A stretch of DNA of 64,000 nt from positions 372,001 to 436,000 of the forward strand of contig AGIQ01000004.1 of the NCBI GenBank assembly GCA_000230935.2, written 5' to 3'. Position numbers and translations under genes: made by a program. This document shows positions 1-8,357 of the stretch, one piece after another. A model generated the notes under the pieces. That model did not search any database, was not told the DNA's origin, and saw nothing but the letters and a program-made list of their open reading frames with translations. Source of the stretch: Mycolicibacterium rhodesiae JS60 (GTDB lineage Bacteria; Actinomycetota; Actinomycetes; Mycobacteriales; Mycobacteriaceae). Numbering within the stretch: position 1 is the stretch's first letter; each line of letters begins with the position of its first letter.

Positions 1-1308
1 GGCCGCCGACGGACGCGCATCGACCGCGCCGTCGTCGGCGAAGGACAGCGACACCGGGTCGCTGGCGGGGAAGGACTCTTCCACCGCCTCGTCGAGTTTG
101 GTCTCCGGAGTCGGGTGGTTCTCCTCGACGTAGTTGTGGATGTCCTTGCGGAACGCGTTCTTGGCGTCCGACAGCTCGATCCGGTCCTGCGGCCGCTTGG
201 GCCCGGAGATCGACGGCACCACCGTGGACAGGTCGAGTTCGAGGTACTCGGAGAACGTCGGCTCGCGCTCGGGGTCGTGCCACATGCCCTGCGCCTTGGC
301 GTAGGCCTCCACCAGAGCCAGCTGCTCGTCGGTGCGCCCGGTCAGCCGCAGGTATTTGATCGTTTCGTCGTCGATCGGGAAAATCGCTGCGGTGGAACCG
401 AATTCGGGGCTCATGTTGCCCAGGGTGGCGCGGTTGGCCAGCGGCACCTCGGCCACGCCCTTGCCGTAGAACTCGACGAACTTGCCGACCACGCCGTGCT
501 TGCGCAGCATGTCGGTGACGGTCAGCACCACGTCGGTGGCGGTCACGCCCGGCTTGATCTCGCCGGTCAGTTTGAAGCCGACGACCCGGGGGATGAGCAT
601 CGAGACCGGCTGGCCCAGCATTGCGGCCTCGGCCTCGATACCGCCGACGCCCCAGCCCAGCACGCCCAGGCCGTTCTCCATCGTGGTGTGGCTGTCGGTG
701 CCCACGCAGGTGTCGGGGTACGCGACGCCATTGCGCACCATCACGACGCGGGCCAGGTACTCGATGTTGACCTGGTGCACGATGCCGGTGCCGGGCGGGA
801 CAACCTTGAAGTCGTCGAACGCGCCCTGGCCCCAGCGCAGGAACTGATAGCGCTCGCCGTTGCGCTCGTATTCGAGTTCGACGTTCCGCTCGAATGCGTC
901 GGCGGTGCCGAACACGTCGAGGATCACCGAGTGGTCGATGACCATCTCGGCGGGCGAGAGGGGGTTGACCTTGTCCGGGTCGCCGCCGAGTGCCGCGACG
1001 GCCTCACGCATCGTGGCCAGGTCGACGATGCAGGGCACGCCGGTGAAGTCCTGCATCAATACGCGCGCCGGAGTGAATTGGATCTCGATGCTCGGCTCGG
1101 CCGAAGGGTCCCAGTTCGCGATCGCCTCGATGTGCTCGGAGGTGATGTTGGCGCCGTCCTCGGTGCGCAACAGATTCTCGGCGAGCACCTTGAGGCTGTA
1201 GGGAAGTTTTTCGGTTCCGGGCACCGCGTCGAGGCGGTAGATCTGGTAGCTGTTGTCGCCGACCTCGAGGGTGTCGCGCGCTCCAAACGAATTAAGTGAA
1301 TCGCTCAC
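1..1308 (-). CDS. acn: Aconitate hydratase A, N-terminal 436 codons (runs off the window)
   Basis: Cytosolic TCA-cycle enzyme that interconverts citrate and isocitrate with a [4Fe-4S] cluster. The minus strand is open in one frame from a GTG at 1308 to the window edge. It begins VSDSLNSFGARDTLEVG and continues with the aconitase A N-terminus (YQIYRLDAVPG, LKVLAENLLR). The family is about 940 residues, so slightly under half is present; the cluster cysteines probably lie outside. A GGGAG ribosome-binding site sits just before the GTG. In mycobacteria acn is followed by a TetR-type gene, which would lie beyond position 1. The family assignment is secure; nothing can be said about the missing C-terminus. 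Confidence 0.95.
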   Translation of the reverse strand, partial: MSDSLNSFGARDTLEVGDNSYQIYRLDAVPGTEKLPYSLKVLAENLLRTEDGANITSEHIEAIANWDPSAEPSIEIQFTPARVLMQDFTGVPCIVDLATMREAVAALGGDPDKVNPLSPAEMVIDHSVILDVFGTADAFERNVELEYERNGERYQFLRWGQGAFDDFKVVPPGTGIVHQVNIEYLARVVMVRNGVAYPDTCVGTDSHTTMENGLGVLGWGVGGIEAEAAMLGQPVSMLIPRVVGFKLTGEIKPGVTATDVVLTVTDMLRKHGVVGKFVEFYGKGVAEVPLANRATLGNMSPEFGSTAAIFPIDDETIKYLRLTGRTDEQLALVEAYAKAQGMWHDPEREPTFSEYLELDLSTVVPSISGPKRPQDRIELSDAKNAFRKDIHNYVEENHPTPETKLDEAVEESFPASDPVSLSFADDGAVDARPSAA

Positions 1309-1330
1309 ATCAACTCCCGGCGTAGTCATC

Positions 1331-1369
1331 GATGCCGACGGGCTGTGTCGGCATCCGTCTCGAATACTA
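1331..1369 (-). promoter_or_regulatory. acn promoter -10 and 5'-terminal leader hairpin
   Basis: On the minus strand a TAGTAT -10-like element occupies 1369-1364, which puts the likely transcript start near 1357. The first transcribed bases would then form a perfect 9-bp hairpin, GATGCCGAC (1331-1339) with GTCGGCATC (1347-1355), around a 7-nt loop. The hairpin ends about 22 nt before the GTG start and has no U-run, so it is not a terminator. The pairing is seen directly; the promoter and any role in mRNA stability or translation are inferred. Confidence 0.5.
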
Positions 1370-1497
1370 ACAGTACGCTTGTCCTGCTAAGCAGTCGGAT
1401 CGTTTCCGTGCGCGGCCAACGGTCCTGGGTTCCAGTCTTGTCTTCCTCGGCGCGTGGTGCCACCCCGGGGCGGAGCCAAGGGGTACGGTTTGCGATC

Positions 1498-2061
1498 GTG
1501 ACGAATCCGCACGCCCCGACTTTCATCCCGGTGGAGGTGTGTAGCACCGCGGGCCTGGCCCCGTCGACTCCGGTCGAGCAGTGCCTGGCGGCGGTCAAGG
1601 CGGACGTGGCCTCCGACGGCGTCGCCGCTCCGGCCGCCGATGTCGCGGGTCTGCAGAAGATCGTGGCCTCGGCTCAGGAGCGCGGCATCGACCTCAAGGT
1701 CGTCGTGATGGAGACCAGCCCGCCGATCGACACCCCGCTTCGCGATATCGCCACCGAGATCGGTGCCGCCAACCCCGGTGCCACGGTGCTGGTGCTGAGC
1801 CCGGGGTGGGCCGGCACCTACAGCACCACCTATGACCGCGTGACCCTCGAAGCGGGCCAGGACGTGGCAAAGGCGGCCCCCAATCCGGTCGTCGGCACGC
1901 AGGCTTTTGTCGATCAGTTACAAACGCCCGACTTTCCCTGGATGGGATTAACGATCACGCTCGTGATCGGGGTGGCTGCGGCGGCTGTTCTGACCCGAGT
2001 TCTGCAACTTCGGGGACGCCGCTCGCAAATTAGCGATACCTCTGCTGAGCAGGTCAAATAG
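1498..2061 (+). CDS. Rv1476-type membrane-anchored conserved protein
   Basis: A 187-residue protein at the place of M. tuberculosis Rv1476, between acn and ripA. The GTG at 1498 is preferred because it gives the family length (about 186) and the usual N-terminus (TNPHAPTFIPVEVCS). The open frame reaches upstream to 1345, but that part reads like random coding. The N-terminal ~140 residues look soluble. Near residues 145-168 a hydrophobic segment (WMGLTITLVIGVAAAAVL) is followed by a basic tail, so this is a C-terminally anchored protein with the bulk probably outside. I recognise the family by position and do not know its function. Proximity to ripA/ripB suggests an envelope role, which is inference only. 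Confidence 0.8.
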   Translation: MTNPHAPTFIPVEVCSTAGLAPSTPVEQCLAAVKADVASDGVAAPAADVAGLQKIVASAQERGIDLKVVVMETSPPIDTPLRDIATEIGAANPGATVLVLSPGWAGTYSTTYDRVTLEAGQDVAKAAPNPVVGTQAFVDQLQTPDFPWMGLTITLVIGVAAAAVLTRVLQLRGRRSQISDTSAEQVK

Positions 2062-2143
2062 CCTTATCTGGCAAATCGATAAGATTACTTTTCGGCAACA
2101 TCCCGTAAATGACAAACATGTAATTCCTGCCGGAAGTTTCCTC

Positions 2144-2224
2144 TGCGACAAATGTGACGTACGGTGCAACTGTCGCCATTGTTATTGATGTGACTGATGT
2201 GACATCTGTTACTGGCGTGACTGC
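2144..2224 (+). promoter_or_regulatory. Nine-fold 9-bp direct-repeat array, probable MtrA binding region of ripA
   Basis: Reading in 9-nt steps from 2144 gives TGCGACaaa, TGTGACgta, CGGTGCaac, TGTCGCcat, TGTTATtga, TGTGACtga, TGTGACatc, TGTTACtgg, CGTGACtgc. Three units are exact TGTGAC and the others drift from it while keeping phase. The reverse complement of TGTGAC is GTCACA, the core of the 9-nt direct-repeat box described for the response regulator MtrA, which is known to act on ripA in mycobacteria. The array ends 27 nt before the ripA start, so it probably covers the core promoter. The repeats are seen; MtrA as the binder is inferred from consensus and context. Confidence 0.65.
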
Positions 2225-2251
2225 ACGTGGAGCAGAGGAGACCAGGGTCGA

Positions 2252-3688
2252 ATGAGACGTTCCCATCGCGGCTCTCTCGTCCGCCCGTTGGCACTCAGCG
2301 TCGTCATGACGCTGAGCATGCCGGGGCTGGCCCAGGCCGAGCCGGGGCCGGGCCCCAACACGATCGCCGGACTGATCGCCGACGTCGCCGACGCCAACCA
2401 GCGTCTGCAGGACATCGGCGCCAAGGTTCAGGCCGAGCAGGAAAGCGTCAACAAGGCGATCGTCGACGTCCAGACCGCTCGCGATGCGGCGGCGGCCGCC
2501 CAAGAACAGGTCGACGTCAGCGCGGCGGCGGTCAAGGACTCCACCGCCGCAATCGCCGAGGCGCAGAAGCGATTCGACGAACTCGCCGTCGCCGCCTATA
2601 TGAACGGACCGTCGTCGTCGCTGTTGATGGCGACGACGCCCGAGGACATCATCTCCACCGCGTCGGCCACCCAGGCGCTGACGCTGAGTTCGCAACAGGT
2701 GATCACCGACCTGCAGCGGGCCCGCACCGAGCAGGTCAACAAGGAGTCCGCGGCGCGGCTGGCCAAGGAGAAGGCCGACCAGGCCGTCGCCGACGCCGAA
2801 GCCAGTCAGCAGGCCGCCGTTTCGGCGTTGACCAAGGCGCAGAAGACGTTCGGTGACCAGCAGGCCGAGATCGACCGGTTGGCGGCCGAGCGGAAGACGG
2901 CTCAGGAGAAACTCGACGCCGCCCGACCCTTAGTTCAGCGGTCGGCGCCCGCGAATTCGCCTGCCGCCGTGCCGCAGTCGGCGGCGACCGGCCCGGCGAC
3001 CCCGGGGGATCGCTGGGACCCGGCCGCCCCTGGCTCGCCCAGGGCGCCGGGTGCGGGGACGGTCCCGCCGTACGGCAGCGCCTCGGAATGGGACGTCACG
3101 CTGCCGATGGTGCCCAGTGCCTTCGTCTCCGGCGATCCGATCCAGATCATCAACGCGGTGCTGCAGATCTCGTCGTCCTCGCTGAACGCGACCAAGCAGA
3201 TGGGCAAGAGCTTCCTGCAGAAGCTCGGCATCCTGAAACCCGACGACACCGGAATCACCAACGGCGCGATTCCCTACGTGTACGGCGCGCAGGCCTCCGA
3301 ATACGTCATCAAACGCGCCATGTCCCAAATGGGTGTGCCGTACTCCTGGGGTGGCGGCACCGCCACCGGTCCCGGCCGAGGGATCGACAGTGGTGCCGGC
3401 ACAGTCGGATTCGACTGCTCCGGGCTGATCCTCTATGCGTTCGCCGGTGTCGGCATCAAGCTGCCGCACTACTCGGGTTCGCAGTACAACATGGGCCGAA
3501 AGATTCCGTCGTCGCAGATGCGTCGCGGGGACGTGATCTTCTACGGCCCGGGCGGCAGCCAGCACGTGACCCTCTACCTGGGCCAGGGCCAGATGCTCGA
3601 GGCTCCCTACACCGGCTCCAGCGTCAAGATCTCGCCGGTGCGCACCAGCGGCATGACACCGTTCGTCGTCCGCTACATCGAATACTGA
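2252..3688 (+). CDS. ripA: Peptidoglycan endopeptidase RipA (NlpC/P60)
   Basis: Secreted D,L-endopeptidase that cleaves peptide stems during daughter-cell separation. The 478-residue protein has a Sec signal peptide (RPLALSVVMTLSMPGLAQA, cleavage near residue 30). A long Ala/Gln/Glu-rich coiled coil spans about residues 40-230, then a Pro/Ala-rich linker. The C-terminal NlpC/P60 domain covers about 355-478, with catalytic Cys389 in FDCSGL and His in QHVTLYLG. The coiled-coil prodomain is known to occlude the active site in M. tuberculosis RipA. A GGAGACC ribosome-binding site precedes the ATG. The gene is followed 13 nt later by ripB, so the two are probably cotranscribed, and it lies below a putative MtrA array. 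Confidence 0.96.
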   Translation: MRRSHRGSLVRPLALSVVMTLSMPGLAQAEPGPGPNTIAGLIADVADANQRLQDIGAKVQAEQESVNKAIVDVQTARDAAAAAQEQVDVSAAAVKDSTAAIAEAQKRFDELAVAAYMNGPSSSLLMATTPEDIISTASATQALTLSSQQVITDLQRARTEQVNKESAARLAKEKADQAVADAEASQQAAVSALTKAQKTFGDQQAEIDRLAAERKTAQEKLDAARPLVQRSAPANSPAAVPQSAATGPATPGDRWDPAAPGSPRAPGAGTVPPYGSASEWDVTLPMVPSAFVSGDPIQIINAVLQISSSSLNATKQMGKSFLQKLGILKPDDTGITNGAIPYVYGAQASEYVIKRAMSQMGVPYSWGGGTATGPGRGIDSGAGTVGFDCSGLILYAFAGVGIKLPHYSGSQYNMGRKIPSSQMRRGDVIFYGPGGSQHVTLYLGQGQMLEAPYTGSSVKISPVRTSGMTPFVVRYIEY

Positions 3689-3701
3689 CGGAGTTGTCCC
3701 C

Positions 3702-4391
3702 ATGTCTCGCAACACTTCTCGACGGCTCTTCGTCGGGACGATCCTGACGGCACTGACACTTGGGCTTGGCGTTGCCGGCCCGGCGAATGCCGATCCGGGC
3801 GAGTGGGATCCGACGCTGCCCAAGATCCTGAGCGCGGGCGCTCCCGGTGATCCGGTGGCCGTAGCCAACGCCTCGCTCCAGGTTGCCCAGCAGTCGGCGC
3901 AGGCAACCATGGATCTGGGCCGCAGGTTCCTGGCCGGCCTGGGCTTCGGCGGTTCGCCATCGGCGATCCCCGGTGGCCGGGTCAGGGGACCGCAGGCGAT
4001 CGAATACGTCATCGCCCGCGGCGCCTCGCAACGCGGGGTGCCCTACTCCTGGGGCGGCGGCGCGATCAACGGCCCCAGCGCCGGTGTGGAAGAAGACGCG
4101 GGCAAGGTCGGCTACGACTGCTCGGGCTTCACCCGCTACGCCTTCGCGGGGGTCGGTGTGCAGATTCCCAAGTACTCGGGCGACCAGTACAACGCCGGCC
4201 GGCACATCCCGCCGTCGCAGGCAAAGCGTGGCGATCTGATCTTCTACGGCCCCGGCGGGACCCAGCACGTCACCATCTATCTGGGCAATGGCCAGATGCT
4301 CGAGGCGTCCTCGGCGGCGGGTCAGGTCACCGTCAGCCCGGTGCGCACCGCCGGGATGACGCCGTATCTGACGCGGATCATCGAGACCTAA
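3702..4391 (+). CDS. ripB: Peptidoglycan endopeptidase RipB (NlpC/P60)
   Basis: A 229-residue paralogue of RipA that lacks the coiled-coil prodomain. The signal peptide (LFVGTILTALTLGLGVAGPANA) is cut near residue 27. A short segment shared with RipA (WDPTLPKILSAG) follows, then an NlpC/P60 domain of about 125 residues. The catalytic Cys140 lies in YDCSGF and the His in QHVTIYLG, and the domain is nearly superimposable on that of RipA, including VPYSWGGG and RRGDVIFYGPGG-type blocks. It hydrolyses the same D-Glu to meso-DAP bond in the family. It follows ripA after 13 nt with a GGAG-type ribosome-binding site, consistent with one operon. Confidence 0.95.
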   Translation: MSRNTSRRLFVGTILTALTLGLGVAGPANADPGEWDPTLPKILSAGAPGDPVAVANASLQVAQQSAQATMDLGRRFLAGLGFGGSPSAIPGGRVRGPQAIEYVIARGASQRGVPYSWGGGAINGPSAGVEEDAGKVGYDCSGFTRYAFAGVGVQIPKYSGDQYNAGRHIPPSQAKRGDLIFYGPGGTQHVTIYLGNGQMLEASSAAGQVTVSPVRTAGMTPYLTRIIET

Positions 4392-4462
4392 CGGCGCCGA
4401 TTCTCGACGCGCCAGCGAACGGGGCACGTCGACGGATCCCAGAACGCCTGGAATAGTTGTGT

Positions 4463-4482
4463 CAGGGCACGGGCGTGCCCTG
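4463..4482 (+). other. Perfect 9-bp inverted repeat between ripB and moxR1
   Basis: CAGGGCACG (4463-4471) and CGTGCCCTG (4474-4482) form a perfect GC-rich hairpin 38 nt before the moxR1 ATG. No T-run follows, so it does not look like a canonical intrinsic terminator. It could be a ripB 3'-end stabiliser, a moxR1 leader structure or a dyad operator. The sequence alone does not separate these. Confidence 0.4.
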
Positions 4483-4520
4483 CAAAGATCTTGGGAAACC
4501 AACAGCTGTGGAGGAAGTCG

Positions 4521-5603
4521 ATGACGTCACCAGGTGGGCCGCCCGCAGGCCCCGGAGGACCCGGCGGTAACGGTCTGGCCGGCGAGGTCCACACCCTGGA
4601 GCGGGCGATCTTCGAGGTCAAGCGCATCATCGTGGGTCAGGATCAGCTCGTCGAGCGCATCCTGGTCGGGCTGCTGGCCAAGGGCCACGTGCTGCTCGAA
4701 GGTGTCCCCGGTGTCGCCAAGACGCTCGCGGTCGAGACCTTCGCCAAGGTGGTCGGCGGTACCTTCGCCCGCATCCAGTTCACCCCCGACCTGGTGCCCA
4801 CCGACATCATCGGTACCCGCATCTACCGGCAGGGCCGCGAGGAGTTCGACATCGAGCTCGGGCCGGTCGTGGTGAACTTCCTGCTGGCCGACGAGATCAA
4901 CCGCGCGCCGGCAAAGGTGCAGTCGGCACTGCTCGAAGTCATGGCCGAGCGCAAGATATCCATCGGCGGCAAGACCTATGAGCTGCCCAAGCCGTTCCTG
5001 GTGATGGCAACCCAGAACCCGATCGAGAACGAGGGCGTCTATCCGCTGCCGGAAGCCCAGCGCGACCGCTTCCTGTTCAAGATCAACGTCGACTACCCCT
5101 CGCCCGAGGAAGAGCGCGAGATCATCTACCGGATGGGTGTCACCCCGCCGGAGCCCAAGCAGATCCTCGAGACCGGCGACCTGCTGCGGCTGCAGAACGT
5201 CGCCGCCAACAACTTCGTCCACCACGCGCTGGTCGACTATGTGGTCCGGGTCGTCACCGCGACCCGGCGGCCCGAGCAGTTCGGCCTTGGCGACGTCAAG
5301 GCGTGGGTGGCGTTCGGCGCCTCGCCGCGTGCGTCGCTGGGCATCATCGCCGCCGCCCGCGCCCTGGCGCTGGTGCGCGGCCGCGACTACGTGATCCCGC
5401 AGGACGTCATCGACGTGATCCCCGACGTGCTGCGCCACCGCCTGGTGCTGACCTACGACGCGCTCGCCGACGACATCAAGGCCGAGACGGTGATCAGCCG
5501 GATCCTGCAGACCGTTGCGCTGCCTCAGGTCAATGCCGTTCCGCAACAAGGGCATTCGGTGCCGCCGGTGGTTCCCGCCGGGGCGGGTGCCAACGGTCGG
5601 TGA
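4521..5603 (+). CDS. moxR1: MoxR-family AAA+ ATPase MoxR1
   Basis: A 360-residue cytoplasmic AAA+ ATPase of the MoxR class, thought to act as a chaperone for partner VWA-domain proteins. Visible motifs are Walker A (GVPGVAKT, about residue 70), Walker B/helix (LLADEINRAPAKVQSALLEVMAE), sensor 1 (MATQNPIE) and a C-terminal lid region. The ATG at 4521 follows GGAGGAAG at ideal spacing. A TTG further upstream (4491) is in frame but has no ribosome-binding site. The stop overlaps the next gene (GTGA), and three genes moxR1-DUF58-VWA form the standard MoxR module. Confidence 0.95.
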   Translation: MTSPGGPPAGPGGPGGNGLAGEVHTLERAIFEVKRIIVGQDQLVERILVGLLAKGHVLLEGVPGVAKTLAVETFAKVVGGTFARIQFTPDLVPTDIIGTRIYRQGREEFDIELGPVVVNFLLADEINRAPAKVQSALLEVMAERKISIGGKTYELPKPFLVMATQNPIENEGVYPLPEAQRDRFLFKINVDYPSPEEEREIIYRMGVTPPEPKQILETGDLLRLQNVAANNFVHHALVDYVVRVVTATRRPEQFGLGDVKAWVAFGASPRASLGIIAAARALALVRGRDYVIPQDVIDVIPDVLRHRLVLTYDALADDIKAETVISRILQTVALPQVNAVPQQGHSVPPVVPAGAGANGR

Positions 5604-6544
5604 GTGACTCGCAAACCATCCACCCGCCGTCTTTTCAGCGCGGTGAGATCGGTGACGCCAAGCTCTCGGCGGCGCTGCGAACCCTCGAGCTGACGGTCAG
5701 GCGCAAGCTCGACGGAGTCCTGCACGGTGACCATCTCGGCCTGATCCCCGGCCCGGGTTCCGAACCGGGGGAGTCGCGGCTGTATCAGCCCGGTGACGAC
5801 GTGCGCCGGATGGACTGGTCGGTGACCGCCCGTACCACCCACCCGCATGTGCGGCAGATGATCGCCGACCGCGAACTGGAGACCTGGCTGGTGGTCGACA
5901 TGTCGGCGAGCCTGGACTTCGGCACCACCGGGTGCGAGAAGCGCGACCTGGCGGTCGCCGCGTCTGCCGCGATCACCTATCTCAACAGTGGCGGCGGCAA
6001 CCGGATCGGCGCGATCATCGCCAACGGCGACGCGATCACCAGGGTGCCTGCCCTGTCCGGCCGGATGCATGAGCAGACGCTGCTGCGGACCATCGCCACC
6101 ATGCCGAAGGCGCCCGCGGGTGTCCGCGGTGACCTGGCCGCCGCCATCGACGCGTTGCGCCGGCCCGAACGGCGCCGTGGCATGGCGGTGGTGATCAGCG
6201 ACTTCCTCGGCCCGATCAACTGGATGCGGCCGCTGCGTGCGATCGCCGCCCGCCACGAAGTGCTGGGCATCGAGGTGCTCGACCCGCGCGACGTCGAACT
6301 GCCGCCGGTCGGTGACGTGATCCTGCAGGACACCGAGTCCGGCGCCACCCGGGAGTTCACCATCGACGAGCAGCTGCGCGACGACTTCGCCCGCGCCGCG
6401 GCGGTGCACCGCGACGAGGTGGCGCGCACCCTGCGTCGCTGCGGCGCTCCGCTGATGACCCTGCGGACCGACCGTGACTGGATCGCCGACATCGTGCGGT
6501 TCGTCGCGTCCCGTCGCCGCGGCGCGCTGGCAGGTAGCCAATGA
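5600..6544 (+). CDS. DUF58 domain protein (Rv1480 type)
   Basis: A 314-residue protein starting at the GTG that overlaps the moxR1 stop (GTGA), which implies translational coupling. It carries the DUF58 signature: VRRMDWSVTARTTHPHVRQ followed by a VWA-like strand with VDMSASLDFG and a second conserved block VVISDFLGP. Members are standard partners of MoxR ATPases and may scaffold complex assembly; the biochemical role is not established. Only the N-terminal 30 residues are variable. The open frame runs upstream into moxR1 but that part is a shadow. The length agrees with Rv1480 (about 317). Confidence 0.9.
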   Translation: MSDSQTIHPPSFQRGEIGDAKLSAALRTLELTVRRKLDGVLHGDHLGLIPGPGSEPGESRLYQPGDDVRRMDWSVTARTTHPHVRQMIADRELETWLVVDMSASLDFGTTGCEKRDLAVAASAAITYLNSGGGNRIGAIIANGDAITRVPALSGRMHEQTLLRTIATMPKAPAGVRGDLAAAIDALRRPERRRGMAVVISDFLGPINWMRPLRAIAARHEVLGIEVLDPRDVELPPVGDVILQDTESGATREFTIDEQLRDDFARAAAVHRDEVARTLRRCGAPLMTLRTDRDWIADIVRFVASRRRGALAGSQ

Positions 6545-7548
6545 CATTGCCGTTGCTCGGGCCGATGACACTGTCCGGCTTCGAACACCCGTGGTTCTTC
6601 CTCTTCCTGCTCGTCATCGCCGGTCTGGTCGGGCTCTACGTGATCGTGCAGGCCGCGCGGCAGAAGCGGATCCTGCGGTTCGCCAACATGGAGCTGCTGG
6701 AAAGCGTTGCGCCCAAACGGCCTACGCGCTGGCGGCACCTGTCGGCCATCCTGCTGATCGCCTCGCTGGTCCTTCTGACCATCGCGATGGCCGGCCCGAC
6801 CCACGACGTGCGCATCCCGCGCAATCGCGCCGTGGTGATGCTGACCATCGACGTCTCGCAGTCGATGCGCGCCACCGACGTCGAGCCCAGCCGGCTGGCG
6901 GCCGCACAGGAGGCCGCCAAGCAGTTCGCCGACCAGCTGACCCCCGGCATCAACCTGGGTCTGATCGCCTACGCGGGCACCGCCACCGTGCTGGTGTCGC
7001 CGACCACCAACCGCGAGGCCACCAAGCAGGCGATCGACAAGCTGCAACTCGCGGACCGCACCGCCACCGGCGAGGCGATCTTCACCTCGCTGCAGGCGAT
7101 CGCGACCGTGGGCGCCGTCATCGGCGGCGGTGACACCCCGCCGCCGGCCCGCATCGTGCTGATGTCCGACGGCAAGGAAACCGTGCCGTCGAACCCGGAC
7201 AACCCGAAGGGCGCGTTCACCGCCGCCCGCACCGCCAAGGATCAGGGCGTGCCGATCTCCACGGTGTCGTTCGGCACCCCGTACGGCTACGTCGAGATCA
7301 ACGACCAGCGCCAGCCGGTTCCGGTCGACGACGAGATGCTCAAGAAGATCGCGGATCTCTCCGGCGGCAATGCCTACACCGCGTCGAGTCTGCAGCAGCT
7401 CAAGGAGGTCTTCACCTCACTGCAGGACCAGATCGGCTACGAGACGATCAGGGGTGAGGCTGCCACCGGCTGGCTGCGGCTGGGCGCGCTGGTGCTGGCT
7501 CTCGCCGCGCTGGCCGCACTGCTGGTCAACCGCCGCCTGCCCGGTTGA
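6541..7548 (+). CDS. VWA-domain membrane protein (Rv1481 type)
   Basis: A 335-residue membrane protein with two N-terminal transmembrane helices (about residues 18-38 and 62-82). A von Willebrand factor A domain of about 90-290 carries the metal-ion-dependent adhesion site DVSQSMRATD, and a C-terminal helix (LGALVLALAALAALLV) follows. It overlaps the DUF58 gene by ATGA. The VWA faces the same side as the linker between helices 2 and 3. MoxR ATPases act on such proteins in other bacteria; here the substrate and process are unknown but the cell-envelope context is consistent. Same length as Rv1481. Confidence 0.92.
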   Translation: MTLPLLGPMTLSGFEHPWFFLFLLVIAGLVGLYVIVQAARQKRILRFANMELLESVAPKRPTRWRHLSAILLIASLVLLTIAMAGPTHDVRIPRNRAVVMLTIDVSQSMRATDVEPSRLAAAQEAAKQFADQLTPGINLGLIAYAGTATVLVSPTTNREATKQAIDKLQLADRTATGEAIFTSLQAIATVGAVIGGGDTPPPARIVLMSDGKETVPSNPDNPKGAFTAARTAKDQGVPISTVSFGTPYGYVEINDQRQPVPVDDEMLKKIADLSGGNAYTASSLQQLKEVFTSLQDQIGYETIRGEAATGWLRLGALVLALAALAALLVNRRLPG

Positions 7549-7587
7549 TCGCCGGTGGGCGATTTCGGTGCCGCCGACGGCAGGCAC

Positions 7588-7600
7588 TAAGTTGACAACA
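7588..7600 (+). promoter_or_regulatory. Candidate leaderless promoter of the fabG1-inhA-hemH unit
   Basis: TAAGTT at 7588-7593 lies 7 nt before the fabG1 ATG, and no Shine-Dalgarno sequence is visible there. That spacing would start the transcript at or next to the A of the ATG. Fully inferred from sequence geometry. In M. tuberculosis the promoter of this operon also sits directly before fabG1, with an additional gene (Rv1482c) upstream that is missing here. Confidence 0.35.
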
Positions 7601-8341
7601 ATGAGCGAAACTCCCACCGCCGGCAAACCCGAGTTCGTCTCCCGTTCGGTGCTGGTCACCGGTGGCAACCGGGGTATCGGCCTGGCGATCGCGCGCCGGC
7701 TGGCCGCCGACGGTCACAAGGTCGCCGTCACCCACCGCGGGTCCGGTGCACCCGAGGGATTGTTCGGTGTCGTGTGTGACGTCACCGACAGCGCGGCCGT
7801 CGACCGGGCCTTCACCGAGGTCGAGGAGCATCAGGGTCCGGTCGAGGTGCTGGTGTCCAACGCCGGCATCTCCCAGGACGCGTTCATGATCCGGATGACC
7901 GAGGAGCGTTTCGAGGCGGTCATCAACGCCAACCTGACCGGGGCGTTCCGGGTGGCGCAGCGGGCTTCGCGCAGCATGCAGCGCAAGCGGTTCGGCCGGA
8001 TCATCTTCATCGGCTCGGTTTCGGGCATGTGGGGCATCGGCAACCAGTCCAACTACGCGGCCGCCAAGGCCGGCCTGATCGGGATGGCCCGTTCGATCTC
8101 CCGGGAGATGTCCAAGGCCGGCGTCACCGCCAACGTCGTCGCGCCCGGCTACATCGACACCGAGATGACCCGCGCGCTCGACGAGCGGATCCAAGAGGGC
8201 GCACTGGAATTCATCCCTGCCAAGCGGGTCGGGACAGCCGAGGAGGTCGCGGGGGCGGTCAGTTTCCTGGCGTCCGAGGATGCCGGCTACATCGCCGGCG
8301 CGGTGATCCCGGTCGACGGCGGCATGGGCATGGGACATTAG
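7601..8341 (+). CDS. fabG1: 3-oxoacyl-ACP reductase FabG1 (MabA)
   Basis: NADPH-dependent beta-ketoacyl reductase of the FAS-II cycle that elongates mycolic-acid precursors. The 246-residue short-chain dehydrogenase shows the dinucleotide motif GGNRGIGLAIA, the NAG motif (SNAGISQDAF) and the Ser-Tyr-Lys triad in SVSGMWG and NYAAAKAG. The ATG at 7601 (MSETPTAGK) fits the family length of 247; upstream in-frame sequence belongs to the VWA gene in another frame. It is followed 16 nt later by inhA, the conserved arrangement in mycobacteria. Confidence 0.97.
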   Translation: MSETPTAGKPEFVSRSVLVTGGNRGIGLAIARRLAADGHKVAVTHRGSGAPEGLFGVVCDVTDSAAVDRAFTEVEEHQGPVEVLVSNAGISQDAFMIRMTEERFEAVINANLTGAFRVAQRASRSMQRKRFGRIIFIGSVSGMWGIGNQSNYAAAKAGLIGMARSISREMSKAGVTANVVAPGYIDTEMTRALDERIQEGALEFIPAKRVGTAEEVAGAVSFLASEDAGYIAGAVIPVDGGMGMGH

Positions 8342-8357
8342 GAAAGGGACATTCGCT

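Noticed and set aside
115..1299. Long plus-strand open frame (394 codons) opposite acn
   Set aside because: Shadow of the aconitase gene in high-GC DNA; the minus-strand frame has the family sequence, a start and a ribosome-binding site.
4463..4482. Intrinsic terminator after ripB
   Set aside because: The stem is perfect but no T-run follows, and it sits 38 nt before the moxR1 start, so I kept it only as an unassigned inverted repeat.
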